Shown: positions 39,201 through 44,654, numbered from the stretch's first letter. The stretch: DNA of 64,000 nt from Siphonodentalium dalli (GCA_032622095.1 CP136066.1:206170978-206234977), one strand, 5' to 3'. Translations and numbers: made by a program. Notes: a model not told the origin generated them from the sequence alone.

Positions 39201-40528
39201 ACGTAGGCAAAAGGAAGTAGTCTCGCAAATTTTGTTTCCGTTTTGCAAATTAGTTAGTTTCACTCGAGAAATAATTAGTTTCAGTCGAGAAATTATTAAA
39301 CTATCAAACAAGTTATAATTGATACCTTATGACAGATAGATCTCTGGCCACTCATAATTTTCAATGTTCTGCCTCCAGTAAGTAACAGCGTCTTTGATTG
39401 GTCAGACAGCGGCGCAACATATCCTATGTTTACGTCTAGAGCCATCAACAAAAGGGAAACCAAGACAAAACCTCTTCCATAAATAGAAACAATATTCGCG
39501 CAATGCTACAATATACAGCCCTGGTAATAAGGCAATGACATCGACTCGTTGACGTATAGATGTTAATGGAGCAGAATATATTCACTGTATGGCAGTACCG
39601 TTGATCATGCATTTAATAGTGATAAATAGTAATAATTAGTTCAAGTTTAACCCTTTACCCAACAAACCGGCCAAAACCGGCCAAATAAAGCTTCAACAGC
39701 CTAAAATATCTTCGGTCTGTCTCAATAGAACCATACAAATATGGATATCATTGGAACCGGCTCATTGACCACATTGTGATGGTTACAGTTATGCCCTGTG
39801 CCAATGCATTCTCTTATATATGCGAGTCGACCATAGGTCGCCTCGCATATATAAGAGAATGCATTGGCCTAAATAAAATCTGTTTTTAACACTTTTTACC
39901 ATTTTTTCTTACATTCTTTAACAATTTTGTAATGTGTTAAGCCAATGCATTCTCTTATATATGCGAGGCGACCTATGGTCGACTCGCATATATAAGAGAA
40001 TGCATTGGCACAGGGCCCTTCTGTTGGGTAAAGGGTTAACAGATGAGTCTCCCAGCCAATAGACGTATTTACCAGTAGTATGCACATTATCACTTCTCCC
40101 CTGTTCAGTTTCTATAGTCTCTAAATTGCAGAAGAAAATGCATAATCAAAGTGACTAAATGGTGAATATCACCAAATTTAACTGGGGGAACTTCAATCTG
40201 ATCCTAGGTCTTCCATAGCAGATGAGACCTAAGTAGAATGATGTCCCCAGAGGGTTAATTTCGTGATGCTAGCCTGCTGTGTGGGATAGCATCACTAAAT
40301 TCACACTCTGGGGACCTCATTCTGTAAATGGCAGATACACTATTTGCAGCCTTCCTTACATTTGTTTTTCAGCCTAACTATCGTCCCGAGGATGAGATAG
40401 CCGAGAGATTTCTACGAGAGGAGGAGGAAAGGGCACTAGAACTAGAGAAACTTATAGACTCACACATAGAAAATTTCAAATCCGGCACCGATGTGTTGAT
40501 AAGGACTTTCACTGAAGTTGACAGTTGA
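12250..40528 (+). CDS. CEP63: CEP63/DEUP1-family centrosomal coiled-coil protein, exons 3'-complete, N-terminus outside window
   Basis: Fifteen plus-strand exons (12250-12345, 12880-13005, 14818-14931, 16043-16177, 17413-17532, 19441-19586, 21376-21462, 26640-26751, 29342-29404, 31215-31412, 32419-32568, 36053-36195, 37667-37809, 38701-38810, 40373-40528) join in frame to about 632 residues. The product is almost entirely charged coiled coil. Diagnostic blocks match vertebrate CEP63 as I know it: EYRQKSNDWD, IEGMKIELNSKMTELHQRE, ELQNIQDAYTDSISKLE, and the C-terminal IAERFLREEEERALELEKL. CEP63 (about 700 residues in human) works with CEP152 to recruit PLK4 and licenses centriole duplication; its vertebrate paralogue DEUP1 acts in multiciliated cells. 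The ~95 N-terminal residues were not found here, so the first exons lie upstream. One intron uses GC-AG. Confidence 0.9.
12476..12850. mobile_element. hAT MITE family S, degraded copy
   Basis: Contains both palindromic blocks of the family (TTTACCCTCTGGGGACCTCA near 12500 and the GAGGTTCCCAGAGGGTG to CCTCATTCTGCAAATGACAG hairpin at 12732-12827). The right end (CACACTATTTGCAGGCTT) finishes about 30 bp before the exon B acceptor. The left end is worn. Confidence 0.65.
12880..13005 (+). CDS. CEP63: CEP63 exon B
   Basis: Acceptor TGATTTTCACAG, donor AGAG/GTAGGT, phase 0-0, 42 codons (LDKLKRDYERLHRRYSKRMK at the start). Matches the vertebrate block with the LKRSYEKLQKK pattern. Confidence 0.9.
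13057..13433. mobile_element. hAT MITE with perfect 8-bp target duplication
   Basis: Begins CAGGGGTGCCGGAAG and ends CTTCCGGCTCCCTTG, flanked by ACTGCTAG at 13049-13056 and 13434-13441. The interior is G- and C-run rich near the ends and AT-rich in the middle. No coding capacity. Sits in the intron after CEP63 exon B. Confidence 0.85.
13445..13800. repeat. Dispersed intronic repeat
   Basis: A block at 13527-13640 (CCCATTTATAAAAACCATGATAGTGAGTA region) recurs at 49690-49790, and GAGAGAAGTCACTTCTCC recurs near 50645. Function and class unknown. Confidence 0.45.
14258..14346. mobile_element. Right-end fragment of family Q MITE
   Basis: Carries the right hairpin arm (GACTCGCATATATAAGAGAATG) and the GCAGCTCCCATTATGGAAGGG terminus, ending at the TTAA of 14347-14350, which is shared with the next element. 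Confidence 0.6.
14351..14791. mobile_element. piggyBac-like MITE, family R
   Basis: Flanked by TTAA (14347-14350 and 14792-14795). Termini are CCCTTTCAGTGCCAGAGGGC and its inverse CACTGAAAGGG. One hairpin arm pair of the GCATTCTCTTATATATGCGAG type lies at 14672-14745. TTAA duplications and CCCTTT ends fit piggyBac non-autonomous elements. The right end lies 26 bp before CEP63 exon C. Confidence 0.75.
14818..14931 (+). CDS. CEP63: CEP63 exon C
   Basis: Acceptor ATGTTTCTAG, donor TGAG/GTAAGC, phase 0-0, 38 codons starting EYRQKSNDWDIQKK. The EYRQKSxDW block is among the best conserved in the family. Its 3' splice site is 26 bp from a MITE end. Confidence 0.92.
15176..15567. mobile_element. piggyBac-like MITE, family P, copy 1
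   Basis: Ends CCCTTTACCCAACA and TGTTGGGTAAAGGG; TTAA at the right (15568-15571), degraded to TATAA on the left. The core has two hairpins in inverse order (15203-15270 and 15352-15419), each with arms CCAATGCATTCTCTTATATA, separated by an AT-rich linker. Almost identical copies lie at 26.2, 34.9 and 39.7 kb. Confidence 0.85.
15693..15951. mobile_element. TTAA MITE, family Q
   Basis: Left terminus CCCCTTCCATGACTGCAGC, right terminus CAGCTCCCATCATGAAAGGG. Two diverged copies of the ATGCATTCTCTTATA hairpin lie inside. Flanking TTAA is degraded. Confidence 0.65.
16043..16177 (+). CDS. CEP63: CEP63 exon D
   Basis: Acceptor TAATTTCCCCAG, donor CTCAG/GTATCT, phase 0-0, 45 codons starting QQSQTYQAQIEKRKQLME. 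Aligns with the vertebrate IIQAQLVNRKQKLE block. Confidence 0.92.
16253..16360. repeat. Direct repeat flanking a MITE, left copy
   Basis: About 105 bp (from GAAGTAATGGCTGTCA to GTAAGGCCAAACAAAGTCA and beyond) is repeated at 16728-16840 on the other side of a family-S MITE. Confidence 0.7.
16364..16727. mobile_element. hAT MITE family S
   Basis: Ends CAAGTCTGCAAATAGTGTGT and its inverse ACACACTATTTGCAGGCTTG, with paired palindromic blocks of the family. Lies between two ~105-bp direct repeats, so it was duplicated with its flank or inserted by recombination; no clean 8-bp duplication seen. Confidence 0.7.
16728..16840. repeat. Direct repeat flanking a MITE, right copy
   Basis: Second copy of the 16253-16360 segment, with a few substitutions. 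Confidence 0.7.
17413..17532 (+). CDS. CEP63: CEP63 exon E
   Basis: Acceptor TGTCGTTTCTAG, donor CACTT/GTGAGT, phase 0-0, 40 codons starting NQKLESLQQNVSEVAESHKK. Coiled coil. Confidence 0.88.
17561..17711. mobile_element. hAT MITE family S, minimal 151-bp palindrome
   Basis: Starts CAAGCCTTGAAATAGGGTG, ends with its inverse, and is flanked by perfect TCTATCTC at 17553-17560 and 17712-17719. The whole element is one near-perfect hairpin. It lies 28 bp downstream of the exon E 5' splice site. Confidence 0.88.
18075..18999. mobile_element. hAT non-autonomous element, 925 bp, perfect target duplication
   Basis: Termini TAGGGTTGAAACGATT and AATCGTTTCAACACTA, flanked by CCATTGTT at 18067-18074 and 19000-19007. 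Subterminal GACTAGTCGAC motifs occur at both ends. No long frame. A second right-end fragment lies at 19290-19378. Confidence 0.85.
19010..19252. repeat. 13-bp satellite, about 18-19 units
   Basis: Unit GTACCATTGTATT, essentially perfect. Since 13 is not divisible by 3 and no unit permutation creates a stop, frames on both strands stay open and give the same 13-residue peptides repeated; these are artefacts of the repeat. It adjoins the hAT target duplication, whose CCATTGTT resembles the unit. Confidence 0.95.
19290..19378. mobile_element. Right-end fragment of the hAT family
   Basis: Contains GTTGACTAATCGACAAATCG and ends TTTCAACACAG, related to the right end of the element at 18075-18999. 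It is separated from that element by the satellite. Confidence 0.6.
19441..19586 (+). CDS. CEP63: CEP63 exon F
   Basis: Acceptor TTTTAATTACAG, donor ATTCA/GTGAGT, phase 0-2, residues starting QMEDRLYSLEADVKTKDDML. A MITE target TTAA begins 7 bp inside the intron. Confidence 0.9.
19598..19817. mobile_element. TTAA MITE, family Q
   Basis: Flanked by TTAA (19594-19597, 19818-19821). Left terminus CACTTCCATGACTGGAGCTT, right GGCGCCATGAAAGGG. Two diverged hairpins. It begins immediately behind the exon F donor. Confidence 0.75.
19822..21040. other. Intron stretch, nothing recognised
   Basis: AT-rich intron sequence. Short frames at 20016-20210 and 20579-20815 have no splice sites that fit the CEP63 phase. 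A local inverted pair (TTGACTGCCGACTAC against GGGAGTCGGCAGTCAA, 20700-20767) is present. Confidence 0.4.
21048..21293. mobile_element. TTAA MITE, family Q
   Basis: Left CCCTTCAATGACTGGAGCTT, right CAGCTCCTGTCATGAAAGG before TTAA (21294-21297). Two hairpin remnants. It lies about 80 bp before exon G. Confidence 0.7.
21376..21462 (+). CDS. CEP63: CEP63 exon G
   Basis: Acceptor TCTTTGCAG, donor CTCAA/GTAAGA, phase 2-2, giving TLSDTRQFEETDQVKVLKDS after the split Gln codon. Confidence 0.85.
21651..22370. repeat. poly(C) run plus GTCC-headed repeat (family 1)
   Basis: About 40 C residues (21652-21691), then GGGGGGTATACTGGAATCAG, a GTCCGTCCGTCC stretch and a body in which a ~185-bp paragraph (CTTGGCACAGACATC, then GTGCACCTGCGACTATGATG and TGGTGGAGTTATC) is repeated about three times with divergence. 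I recognise the style from bivalve genomes; class unknown. The C run may be mis-sized in assembly. Confidence 0.6.
22371..23081. other. Intron stretch, nothing recognised
   Basis: No exon with compatible phase or inverted repeat seen. Confidence 0.35.
23082..23225. repeat. 48-bp tandem repeat, three copies
   Basis: Unit starts TTACTGAGTACCAGGTATGG and ends CTCCTCCAC. Because 48 is divisible by 3, a plus-strand frame runs through all copies, but no splice sites connect it to the gene. Confidence 0.9.
23963..26176. mobile_element. 2.2-kb TTAA-flanked non-autonomous element
   Basis: Inverted ends AGGCACGGGTGGCCTT and AAGGCCACCCGTGCCT with TTAA on both sides (23959-23962, 26177-26180). The right TTAA is also the left TTAA of the next MITE. 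The interior holds a GTCC/GTCT-headed repeat (24112-24850, with TATCTGATCGAAACCAAATT paragraphs). No transposase frame. Confidence 0.8.
24112..24850. repeat. GTCT/GTCC-headed repeat (family 2)
   Basis: A hairpin-like head (TTTACCCATACCATAGTATG then GGTAAAC), a GTCT microsatellite (24184-24226), then paragraphs on the theme CAGATCGAGTTCGAATTTGG. It lies inside the TTAA element. Confidence 0.55.
26181..26573. mobile_element. piggyBac-like MITE, family P, copy 2
   Basis: TTAA on both sides (26177-26180, 26574-26577). Same termini and double-hairpin core as copy 1 but in reverse orientation: the CGGCCAAATAAAGCTTCAAC side comes first. Confidence 0.88.
26640..26751 (+). CDS. CEP63: CEP63 exon H
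   Basis: Acceptor ACCATTGCAG, first donor AAAAG/GTGCGT, phase 2-0, residues NSKKHVKRVKDEVCNLKMLL onward to NDSLMQK. The end of this exon and its donor lie in a 51-bp tandem repeat, so the true donor could be any of several copies. Confidence 0.85.
26728..26976 (+). repeat. 51-bp tandem repeat across an exon end and its 5' splice site
   Basis: About five units starting CTCAACGATTCTTTAATGCA. Each unit contains the last codons of exon H (LNDSLMQK) and an AAAGGTGTGT-type donor (AATGGTGTGT in one copy). The frame stays open through all copies, each unit adding 17 residues. Confidence 0.92.
26985..27115. repeat. Dispersed repeat (family X) fragment
   Basis: Shares the theme ATTTGGGTTGAGGAACCCACCCAT / AAGCTCAGAGTTATTAG (split here for length: GAGGAACCCACCC, AAAGCTCAGAGTTATTAG) with 40.86-41.69 and 45.47-45.96 kb. 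Confidence 0.6.
27225..28650. repeat. GTCC-headed repeat (family 3) with diverged ~140-bp paragraphs
   Basis: Head TTTTTAGCTCACCTCAGACG, then TCCGTCCGTCCGTC; body paragraphs built on CTCAAGAACCATCAG, ACCTATTC, GATTCAGATTTGTTCAAAT and CAGGGACATAAC repeat at least five times between 27950 and 28640. A G run lies at 27889-27900. Not coding. Confidence 0.6.
28651..29341. other. Intron stretch, nothing recognised
   Basis: Contains a short segment similar to 23250-23310 (GAATAATAGACCATTCCA) and no exon fitting the reading phase. Confidence 0.4.
29342..29404 (+). CDS. CEP63: CEP63 exon I
   Basis: Acceptor GATCTTTCAG, donor AAG/GTAGGG, phase 0-0, 21 codons starting DSELERMQNYEIKKLNDHID. The smallest exon of the gene here. 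Confidence 0.82.
29460..30885 (+). mobile_element. 5'-truncated LINE: C-terminal end of the reverse-transcriptase ORF plus 3' UTR
   Basis: The frame 29574-30023 encodes the typical tail of a non-LTR retrotransposon protein: SFLPSAITEWNKLP, then HTRLRLNCSHLSSDL, PFCLCGELETTYHYLFEC. Such tails follow the reverse transcriptase in CR1/Jockey-type LINEs. The catalytic part is absent. The 3' side carries a CT microsatellite and CAAAGAGGAGAAGACTTC. GGGTATCTAG at about 29439 and 30887 may be the target duplication. Confidence 0.75.
30511..30574. repeat. (CT)n microsatellite
   Basis: Two CT runs separated by a short T run, in the 3' part of the LINE fragment. Confidence 0.9.
31215..31412 (+). CDS. 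CEP63: CEP63 exon J
   Basis: Acceptor GTCTTTAACAG, donor CAACAG/GTAAAG, phase 0-0, 66 codons starting LRAKLSSEQESHKAHIEGMK. The block EGMKIELNSKMTELHQRE aligns with EGMKMEISHLTQELHQRD of vertebrate CEP63. Strongest single identifier of the gene. Confidence 0.95.
31517..31749. mobile_element. TTAA MITE, family Q
   Basis: TTAA on both sides (31513-31516, 31750-31753). Left CCCTTTCATGATGGGAGCTG, right GGAATCTCCAGTCATGAAAG then GG. Hairpin copies inside are diverged. Confidence 0.78.
31860..32308. mobile_element. hAT MITE family S, composite
   Basis: Ends CAGGTCTGAAAATATGGTGC and GCACCATATATTCAGGCCTG. Two palindromic blocks with GAATGAGGTTCCCAGAGGGT-type arms. Flanks GCCCGACC/GATAGACC are only partly alike, so the target duplication is degraded. 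Confidence 0.72.
32419..32568 (+). CDS. CEP63: CEP63 exon K
   Basis: Acceptor GGTATTTTAG, donor CTCGAG/GTCAGA (weak), phase 0-0, 50 codons starting VASSQVDALRIENRELRQ. Aligns with LESLKLENRHL and LQENYIEALNKL of vertebrates. The last ~29 bp of the exon plus intron are repeated at 35587-35658. Confidence 0.92.
32655..32825. mobile_element. Hairpin MITE, ~170 bp
   Basis: Arms GCATCTGTCGGCGTATAGAA ... and the inverse TTCTATACGCCGACAGATGC, with outer GCAATCAACGTC/GACGTTGATTGC, are near-perfect over about 75 bp each. Loop about 25 bp. Class unknown. Confidence 0.75.
32830..33684. other. Intron stretch, nothing recognised
   Basis: A 61-codon frame (33424-33609) has no splice support. GC content is slightly higher than its surroundings, but no family was recognised. 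Confidence 0.35.
33685..33812. repeat. Perfect 128-bp palindrome
   Basis: Arms of 64 bp, from GCTTGATAACCACAGCAGAA to the centre TTGATGCATCAA with no loop, as far as I can read without a mismatch. A single diverged arm recurs at 42624-42680. Probably two head-to-head arms of a MITE. Confidence 0.85.
34225..34684. mobile_element. MITE family T, copy 1
   Basis: Ends TGTGACCCGCCATATCAAAT and ATTTGATATGGCGGGTCACA, possibly with TA flanks. The core holds the same two inverse CCAATGCATTCTCTTATATA hairpins found in families P, Q and R. Copy 2 is at 55635-56095. Confidence 0.8.
34882..35263. mobile_element. piggyBac-like MITE, family P, copy 3
   Basis: Flanked by TTAA (34878-34881, 35264-35267). 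Orientation as copy 1. Its right TTAA is shared with the following family-Q element. Confidence 0.88.
35268..35522. mobile_element. TTAA MITE, family Q
   Basis: Starts CCCTTCATGACTGGAACTTC directly at the shared TTAA and ends GCTCCCGTCGTGAAAGGG before TTAA (35523-35526). Hairpins inside are diverged. Confidence 0.78.
35587..35658 (+). pseudogene. Duplicate of the CEP63 exon K 3' end plus donor
   Basis: Seventy-two bp match 32540-32611 with about three differences: the last coding codons (YTDSVSKIE here against YTDSISKLE), the CGAGGTCAG donor and 43 bp of intron. There is no acceptor in front, so it is an exon fragment without its 5' half. Confidence 0.8.
35893..36010. mobile_element. hAT MITE family S, core hairpin only
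   Basis: Block AATGAGATCCCCAGAGGGTG to CACCCTCTGGGGACCACATT with GCAAATATCAGACACAC on the right. Ends degraded. It finishes about 40 bp before exon L. Confidence 0.6.
36053..36195 (+). CDS. CEP63: CEP63 exon L (GC donor)
   Basis: Acceptor CTGATTCAG, donor GACAG/GCAAGT, phase 0-2, residues starting NENRLLRADISAMRSEITGM. Only the GC donor keeps the frame into exon M; the nearby GT (GGCAA/GTACAA) leads to a stop. Aligns with SENQQLQKDL of vertebrates. Confidence 0.9.
36243..36380. repeat. Intron segment repeated three times (unit 1)
   Basis: About 100 bp with GGCAAGCTATCACTGAAAAA, CATTATCAGGGAATTTTGTT and CACTCGAGAAATTATTACA ends at a TTAA where a family-Q MITE is inserted. Unit 2 is 36644-36745 and unit 3 is 36790-36958, each also ending at a MITE. 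Confidence 0.75.
36382..36636. mobile_element. TTAA MITE, family Q
   Basis: TTAA at 36378-36381 and 36637-36640. Left CTCTTTCTTGATGGGAGCTG, right GGAAGCTCCAGCCATGGAAG. Two hairpins with CCTCATATA-type arms. Confidence 0.75.
36644..36958. repeat. Intron segment units 2 and 3
   Basis: Two further copies of the 36243-36380 unit, separated by a ~30-bp fragment of a family-Q terminus (CCCTTTCATGATGGGAGCTT). Confidence 0.75.
36959..37597. mobile_element. piggyBac-like MITE, family R, copy 2 (rearranged)
   Basis: TTAA at 36955-36958 and 37598-37601. Ends CCTTTGAGTGCCAGGGGCCG and GATCGGCCCCTGGCACTGAA, with AAGGG. Internally it contains hairpin core pieces and a second internal terminus (CTCTTTCAGTGCCCGAC near 37302), so two copies may be nested. 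Ends about 70 bp before exon M. Confidence 0.7.
37667..37809 (+). CDS. CEP63: CEP63 exon M
   Basis: Acceptor T-run then TTTCAG, donor CAAGAAC/GTAAGT, phase 2-1, residues KVQHVKKENYREISEIQNRH and onward to NKLERDQQE. Coiled coil. A MITE begins 16 bp inside the next intron. Confidence 0.88.
37826..38296. mobile_element. TTAA MITE with AGGCCCACTTAAT ends
   Basis: TTAA at 37822-37825 and 38297-38300. Ends AGGCCCACTTAATGTTCGA and AAAAATTAAGTGGGCCT. Contains a small internal hairpin (GGGGAATAACTCTATATATC region). Copies or parts at 49.3, 57.9 and 58.8 kb. Confidence 0.85.
38301..38700. other. Intron stretch, nothing recognised
   Basis: No exon or repeat structure seen between the MITE and exon N. 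Confidence 0.4.
38701..38810 (+). CDS. CEP63: CEP63 exon N
   Basis: Acceptor AACACGTTACAG, donor CTTGAG/GTAAGC, phase 1-0, residues after the split Arg: THDSLDYSQDTCLSARSMS. Less helical, Ser-rich linker between the coiled coil and the C-terminal motif, as in vertebrates. Confidence 0.85.
38844..39114. mobile_element. TTAA MITE, family Q
   Basis: TTAA at 38840-38843 and 39115-39118. Left CCCTTCCATGACTGGAGCTT, right AGCACCCACCATGAAAGGG. Right hairpin carries a short internal insertion. Confidence 0.78.
39119..39646. other. Intron stretch, nothing recognised
   Basis: No exon, no clear repeat. Confidence 0.4.
39651..40035. mobile_element. piggyBac-like MITE, family P, copy 4
   Basis: TTAA at 39647-39650 and 40036-40039. 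Orientation as copy 2. Double hairpin intact. Confidence 0.88.
40120..40350. mobile_element. hAT MITE family S, partial
   Basis: Right half with TGATGTCCCCAGAGGGTTAA to TCTGGGGACCTCATTCTG and CACTATTTGCAGCCTT end. It ends about 22 bp before the terminal CEP63 exon. Confidence 0.62.
40373..40528 (+). CDS. CEP63: CEP63 terminal exon O with stop
   Basis: Acceptor TTGTTTTTCAG, phase 0, 51 codons then TGA. PNYRPEDEIAERFLREEEER followed by ALELEKLIDSHIENFK matches the conserved C-terminus of CEP63/DEUP1, a short helical motif linked to CEP152 binding in vertebrates. Confidence 0.95.
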   Translation, partial: PNYRPEDEIAERFLREEEERALELEKLIDSHIENFKSGTDVLIRTFTEVDS

Positions 40529-40718
40529 TAGCTTGACAAGCTTCAGGGATTCATATTTCATCCGTCCATTTTATGTGTTCTAGGTATTAGGATACAAGAT
40601 CTGCAGTCGAATCTACCTACTTAACAGTTCAACGTCGAATCTATCTACATCAACGCAACTCAAGTCTACAGTTGAACACTTGTCTCAAACTTACATTTTA
40701 ATACTCATGCAGTACGCT

Positions 40719-41877
40719 CAGGGGCGCTGGAGCAGCATGGCACATACCCCCCTGCCCTCCTCCAAGGGGGACAAAGGGGGCACAACTTACCATTTCATAC
40801 TTAATAGAATGGCAAGAAAGACCTCCGTTATCAGCTAAAACAGTATTATTGTATTAAAGGTACTCAATCCAATCAAAGAGTCCCCATATCATCAAGATAA
40901 TACAACAACAACATTTCGTCAAAATGCGCTTTAGTTATCAGAATCGATTAATTGCAACAAAATAATGCTAACCACCTGTAACCACTGTGAATTATGGTAT
41001 CAAATTTCCCAAAATGTGTTAGTTATCAACATTTTGTTCAATGAAATATCGCTGTATTATCACTTGAGTCTTCACTTGTTTTAAGAGTTATCCATCTTCA
41101 TCTGCAATTTTGATGGCGTGTTTCTGGGCCACGAACAATTGAAATAGCGAACTTCAAAAATCGATATCTGACCACTCTGAGCGTTGATGGGTAGGTTCCT
41201 CGACTCGAATCAAATATTTTGTTTTACCCCCGAAGCCAAAGAAATAGTAATTTATGGGTGTTTAATCAGATTTAGTACCTTTAAACAAAGAGACAGATAT
41301 ACCCATTCTTGCAGGTTAAAGATACATAATACGATTACTATTTATTTGAATTCGGGGGTAAAAAAATTTGATTCGAGTCAGGGAACCCACCTATAGCTAT
41401 CAAAGCTCAGAGTTATCAGATATCGATTTTTGAAATTATTTTTCTCCATTGAGACTTATTAATGGCCCAGTAAAAAGTCAACGAGCCGACGGTCTAGGAC
41501 AAAATTGCGGATGAAGATGGATAACTCTAAAATCAAGAGGCTTTGTGTTGATAATAAGGCCAAATTTCGTCGAACAACATGTTGATAAATAACACGTTTC
41601 GGCCAATTTTATACTATAGATGACAGTGGTTAGAATTAGTTTTGGGCAATTAATCGATTCTGATAACTGAAGCGGCATTTCTAAAAATTGTTGTTGTTGT
41701 TGTTGGAATCTGGGTTGAGTACATTTAATGTGAGCTTGGACCTTGAAAGTGCTTTAAAATGTGGTATTATAAACAAACTTTTGCCATTTTTGCATTTATG
41801 CCAATGCATCTGACTGACAAAAGTGCTATTTTCTGGAAGTTGTCCCCCCTTACAATTGGTTGCTTCCAGCACCCCTG
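40719..41877. mobile_element. hAT-like element with long internal foldback
   Basis: Ends CAGGGGCGCTGGAGCA and TGCTTCCAGCACCCCTG. Inside, 40.86-41.69 kb is a large inverted repeat (ATCAGAATCGATTAATTG against CAATTAATCGATTCTGAT; CCTCGACTCGAATCAAAT against ATTTGATTCGAGTCAGGG) belonging to dispersed family X. Flanks show no target duplication. Confidence 0.65.
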
Positions 41878-42591
41878 GGTTCACCAGTTTAAAAATGTCT
41901 CATTCATTTATTATTGCCAAAAATCTAGGGATGGGATGATACACCAATTTCACGATAGGATACGTATTGCGATACTGAGGTCATGGTACGATATATATCA
42001 CGATACATTGTATACGCTGTATTCAAGTTGTAGCCATTTTTGTAACTGAACATCCTGACTTTTTGTATACTTTATGAACCTACAAAGGGACAGAGGCATG
42101 ATACAGATAAATTGGGATATTTGGTAACAGGAATGAATTACGTAAGATTCTCATTTCTGTATCTCCTGTCTGTCAAGTTTATCCATCAGAATTTAGAGAA
42201 AATTAATCAAACGAAAAGACATTGCTTACAATATTTATGGTCTGAGGGAAAGATAAATTGCCTACTTACCTTCTTCAGGCCTGCAGATTTCAAAATTGTG
42301 CATAACCTGTTTTTGTTCTCGATCACCTGGTATGCGCTTAGGTAACCCAGTATTATTATCTACTAATGGGCAAGTCATTGCATTAATAATTTTGAATGCC
42401 TCATTTTGGGAATTTATTTTGCATTATTGAGAAATAATTCAGGTGAAAATCACTGATCGCGAGGTCTATAGAAAACTTTTTTTCTTTTTTGTTCGCGGTA
42501 TTTTCATTTTAGGTAACATTCCCCTCAAATTTGCAGGCCTGTTTCTTAACTTGAAAAGTAGGAAACAAAGATATTTTCAAATGTGGCCAAA
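41878..42591. other. Intergenic stretch, nothing recognised
   Basis: Downstream of the CEP63 stop. A weak GATAC-rich segment near 41935-42010 (CGATAGGATACG, GTACGATATATATCACGATA) resembles hAT debris but has no clear ends. Confidence 0.35.
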
Positions 42592-42726
42592 GTTACAGTA
42601 ATGCTCTAAATAATCGACTCCTTAACCACAGCAGAATTATGGGTAATTTTTCAGGATTTAGACGGAAATATGGCTTGTTGCCATTCATTGGAAAGCTCTC
42701 AGTGATTATTTAGGGCATTACTGTAG
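42592..42726. repeat. Small inverted-repeat element
   Basis: Arms TTACAGTAATGCTCTAAATA and TATTTAGGGCATTACTGTA. The interior contains one arm of the 33.7-kb palindrome (CACAGCAGAATTATGGGTAA). Confidence 0.65.
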
Positions 42727-42930
42727 AATTAATTTCTGCAGATTTAATATGTTATTTATTTATTGTTATGCATTTAAACGTGTATATTTATACAAGCATT
42801 TGTTTATTGAGTTATTTGTATAGTTAACGTGTGAATAAAATTTCACACACCAAAATCATCAGAGTAGTTAGACTCATGGTCACCCTACTATAAAACAGAG
42901 ACTGTGTAGAGGGAGATATGGAAGGTATAC

Positions 42931-44424
42931 CAGGGTTTCCGAACAGGCCGGCTGCGGGTCCGTCCCATGGACCCATTCCCCTCGCAGATGATCTGTTTGA
43001 ATCATACATGTACCAAAAGTCAGTAGCAATATGTCATAAAAAATCCGACTGCAACGGGAGTTCGGGGGGTTAAACAGAATACTGGTGAAAAAGCGGATCA
43101 CCGGTGTTACCGGTACAGCGTAACCCTTTGAAATCAATGGCCAAAACTACAACGTAATGTTTGGTGTGCATTGAAATAGAGACGTTATATACAGCGTAAT
43201 AAATGTCGCGGTAACATGTCGGACTGCTGAGTACGGATATTATTTTGCACGGGATTTCTGTGGATGAAACTACTCACGCTCGGAGATCCCGTGCTATCGT
43301 GCGATTACATAATTTTATCAAAGAATGCCGAATTGCTGAGTTAGGCAGAGTAGGGATCAACATACGCCAACAGGCGGTTCTCCTACCAAAGGAGGTATCT
43401 ACCTCCGAGCCCGTGCTATCGTACTATTATAATACGGAACCTGTCCCAAATCAGTCTTTATAGCGGGAATTTATAGTGACAACACCATTCATTTGACCCA
43501 TATTACATGTATGGAGGATAAACACAAAAAACATACCCCCCCCCCCCCCCAATATGGAGATAAAGTCAAAGTATGGTCAATAATAGTTTCGTTGTCCCGC
43601 CCCCCAAACACAAACAACGGCACACATGTTCCCATTTCCCGCCAAAACTCAATTATATTTTATAACATGTTGGCTAAAACTCTATAGCAGCGGTCGTCAG
43701 TTGTTGGACTAATACAGACTACATGTATTAGTTTAAACAATATTTTATTTGAACTAAACAGAACATAATTACAAACAATAAATACATAACATATAATCTT
43801 AAAGTGTTCAAACGAGGATTGGGCAACAGACTATTGACAAGCTACGCGTTCCGAGTTTGAAATATTTTGCTACCATTCGTATTTCGCCGCTATAAATATC
43901 TCCTGCAGACAAACCCTGCAGTATTTATGACATCACAGCGCACAAATAGTTTTACGATTCACAGAATACATGGAATATATCAGTTTCATTTTCACGGAAG
44001 CTACTTGAAATTCTAGGAAATACTTAATTCAATTCTCCCAGCTAGGTATTATTGGACAATGCATAGATGCTTTTTAATGTTTAGTTTCATTATACCTGTC
44101 GGAATCTTATTGTAAGTTATAAATTTTTAAACACTGTAACTTGTAGCTTGATATAGTCTTCAGTCAGACGGCAGTCTTACGTGCGTAATTACATGATTAA
44201 TTATCTGGATACCATCAACAGAATTAATGCACCCACGGAAAATGATCGACTTGCGTAATATACGTAGCTTTGGATTGTTTTGTGGGACACTCAGGTGCAA
44301 GGAAATGGCTACTTTTTAGTGTCAAATAACAAAATTTTCGCCCCACAGGACGAACCATGGTCGTCCCATCGCGTTATGTGTTTCCCCAATAGGATTCATT
44401 AATTTCCCCTTGGCAGAAACCCTG
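42931..44424. mobile_element. hAT-like non-autonomous element, 1.5 kb
   Basis: Ends CAGGGTTTCC and GCAGAAACCCTG with GGTATAC repeated directly outside both ends (42924-42930 and 44425-44431; a further C makes it 7 or 8 bp). Subterminal GTCCGTCCCATGGAC / ACCATGGTCGTCCCAT. A 72-codon frame at 43245-43463 is unrecognised. A C run lies at 43539-43551. Confidence 0.68.
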
Positions 44425-44654
44425 GGTATACCCTCCATGAAATATATCACTTCCGTTTTTGCTTCTTCCAGTATATACATATAAATCATCAATTTATTTA
44501 AAGAAATAAAGTGTGTTTTTTTTATTGCAATAGATGATTATTTGGGTTTCCAGGTTATAACTTTAGATATAGTTATCTGATTGTTTTCAAATTTGGTATA
44601 TGGATTACTCACATGAAAATACAGGTCAAGTTCGAATTTAGGTTTGGTCCCACC

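Noticed and set aside
14351-40035. Regularly repeated hairpins as a CRISPR array
   Set aside because: Spacing is irregular, the repeats are palindromic element cores, and the sequence is clearly eukaryotic with spliced genes.
43245-43463. 72-codon frame in the 42.9-44.4 kb element as a gene
   Set aside because: No family recognised, no splice sites, and it lies inside a non-autonomous transposon.
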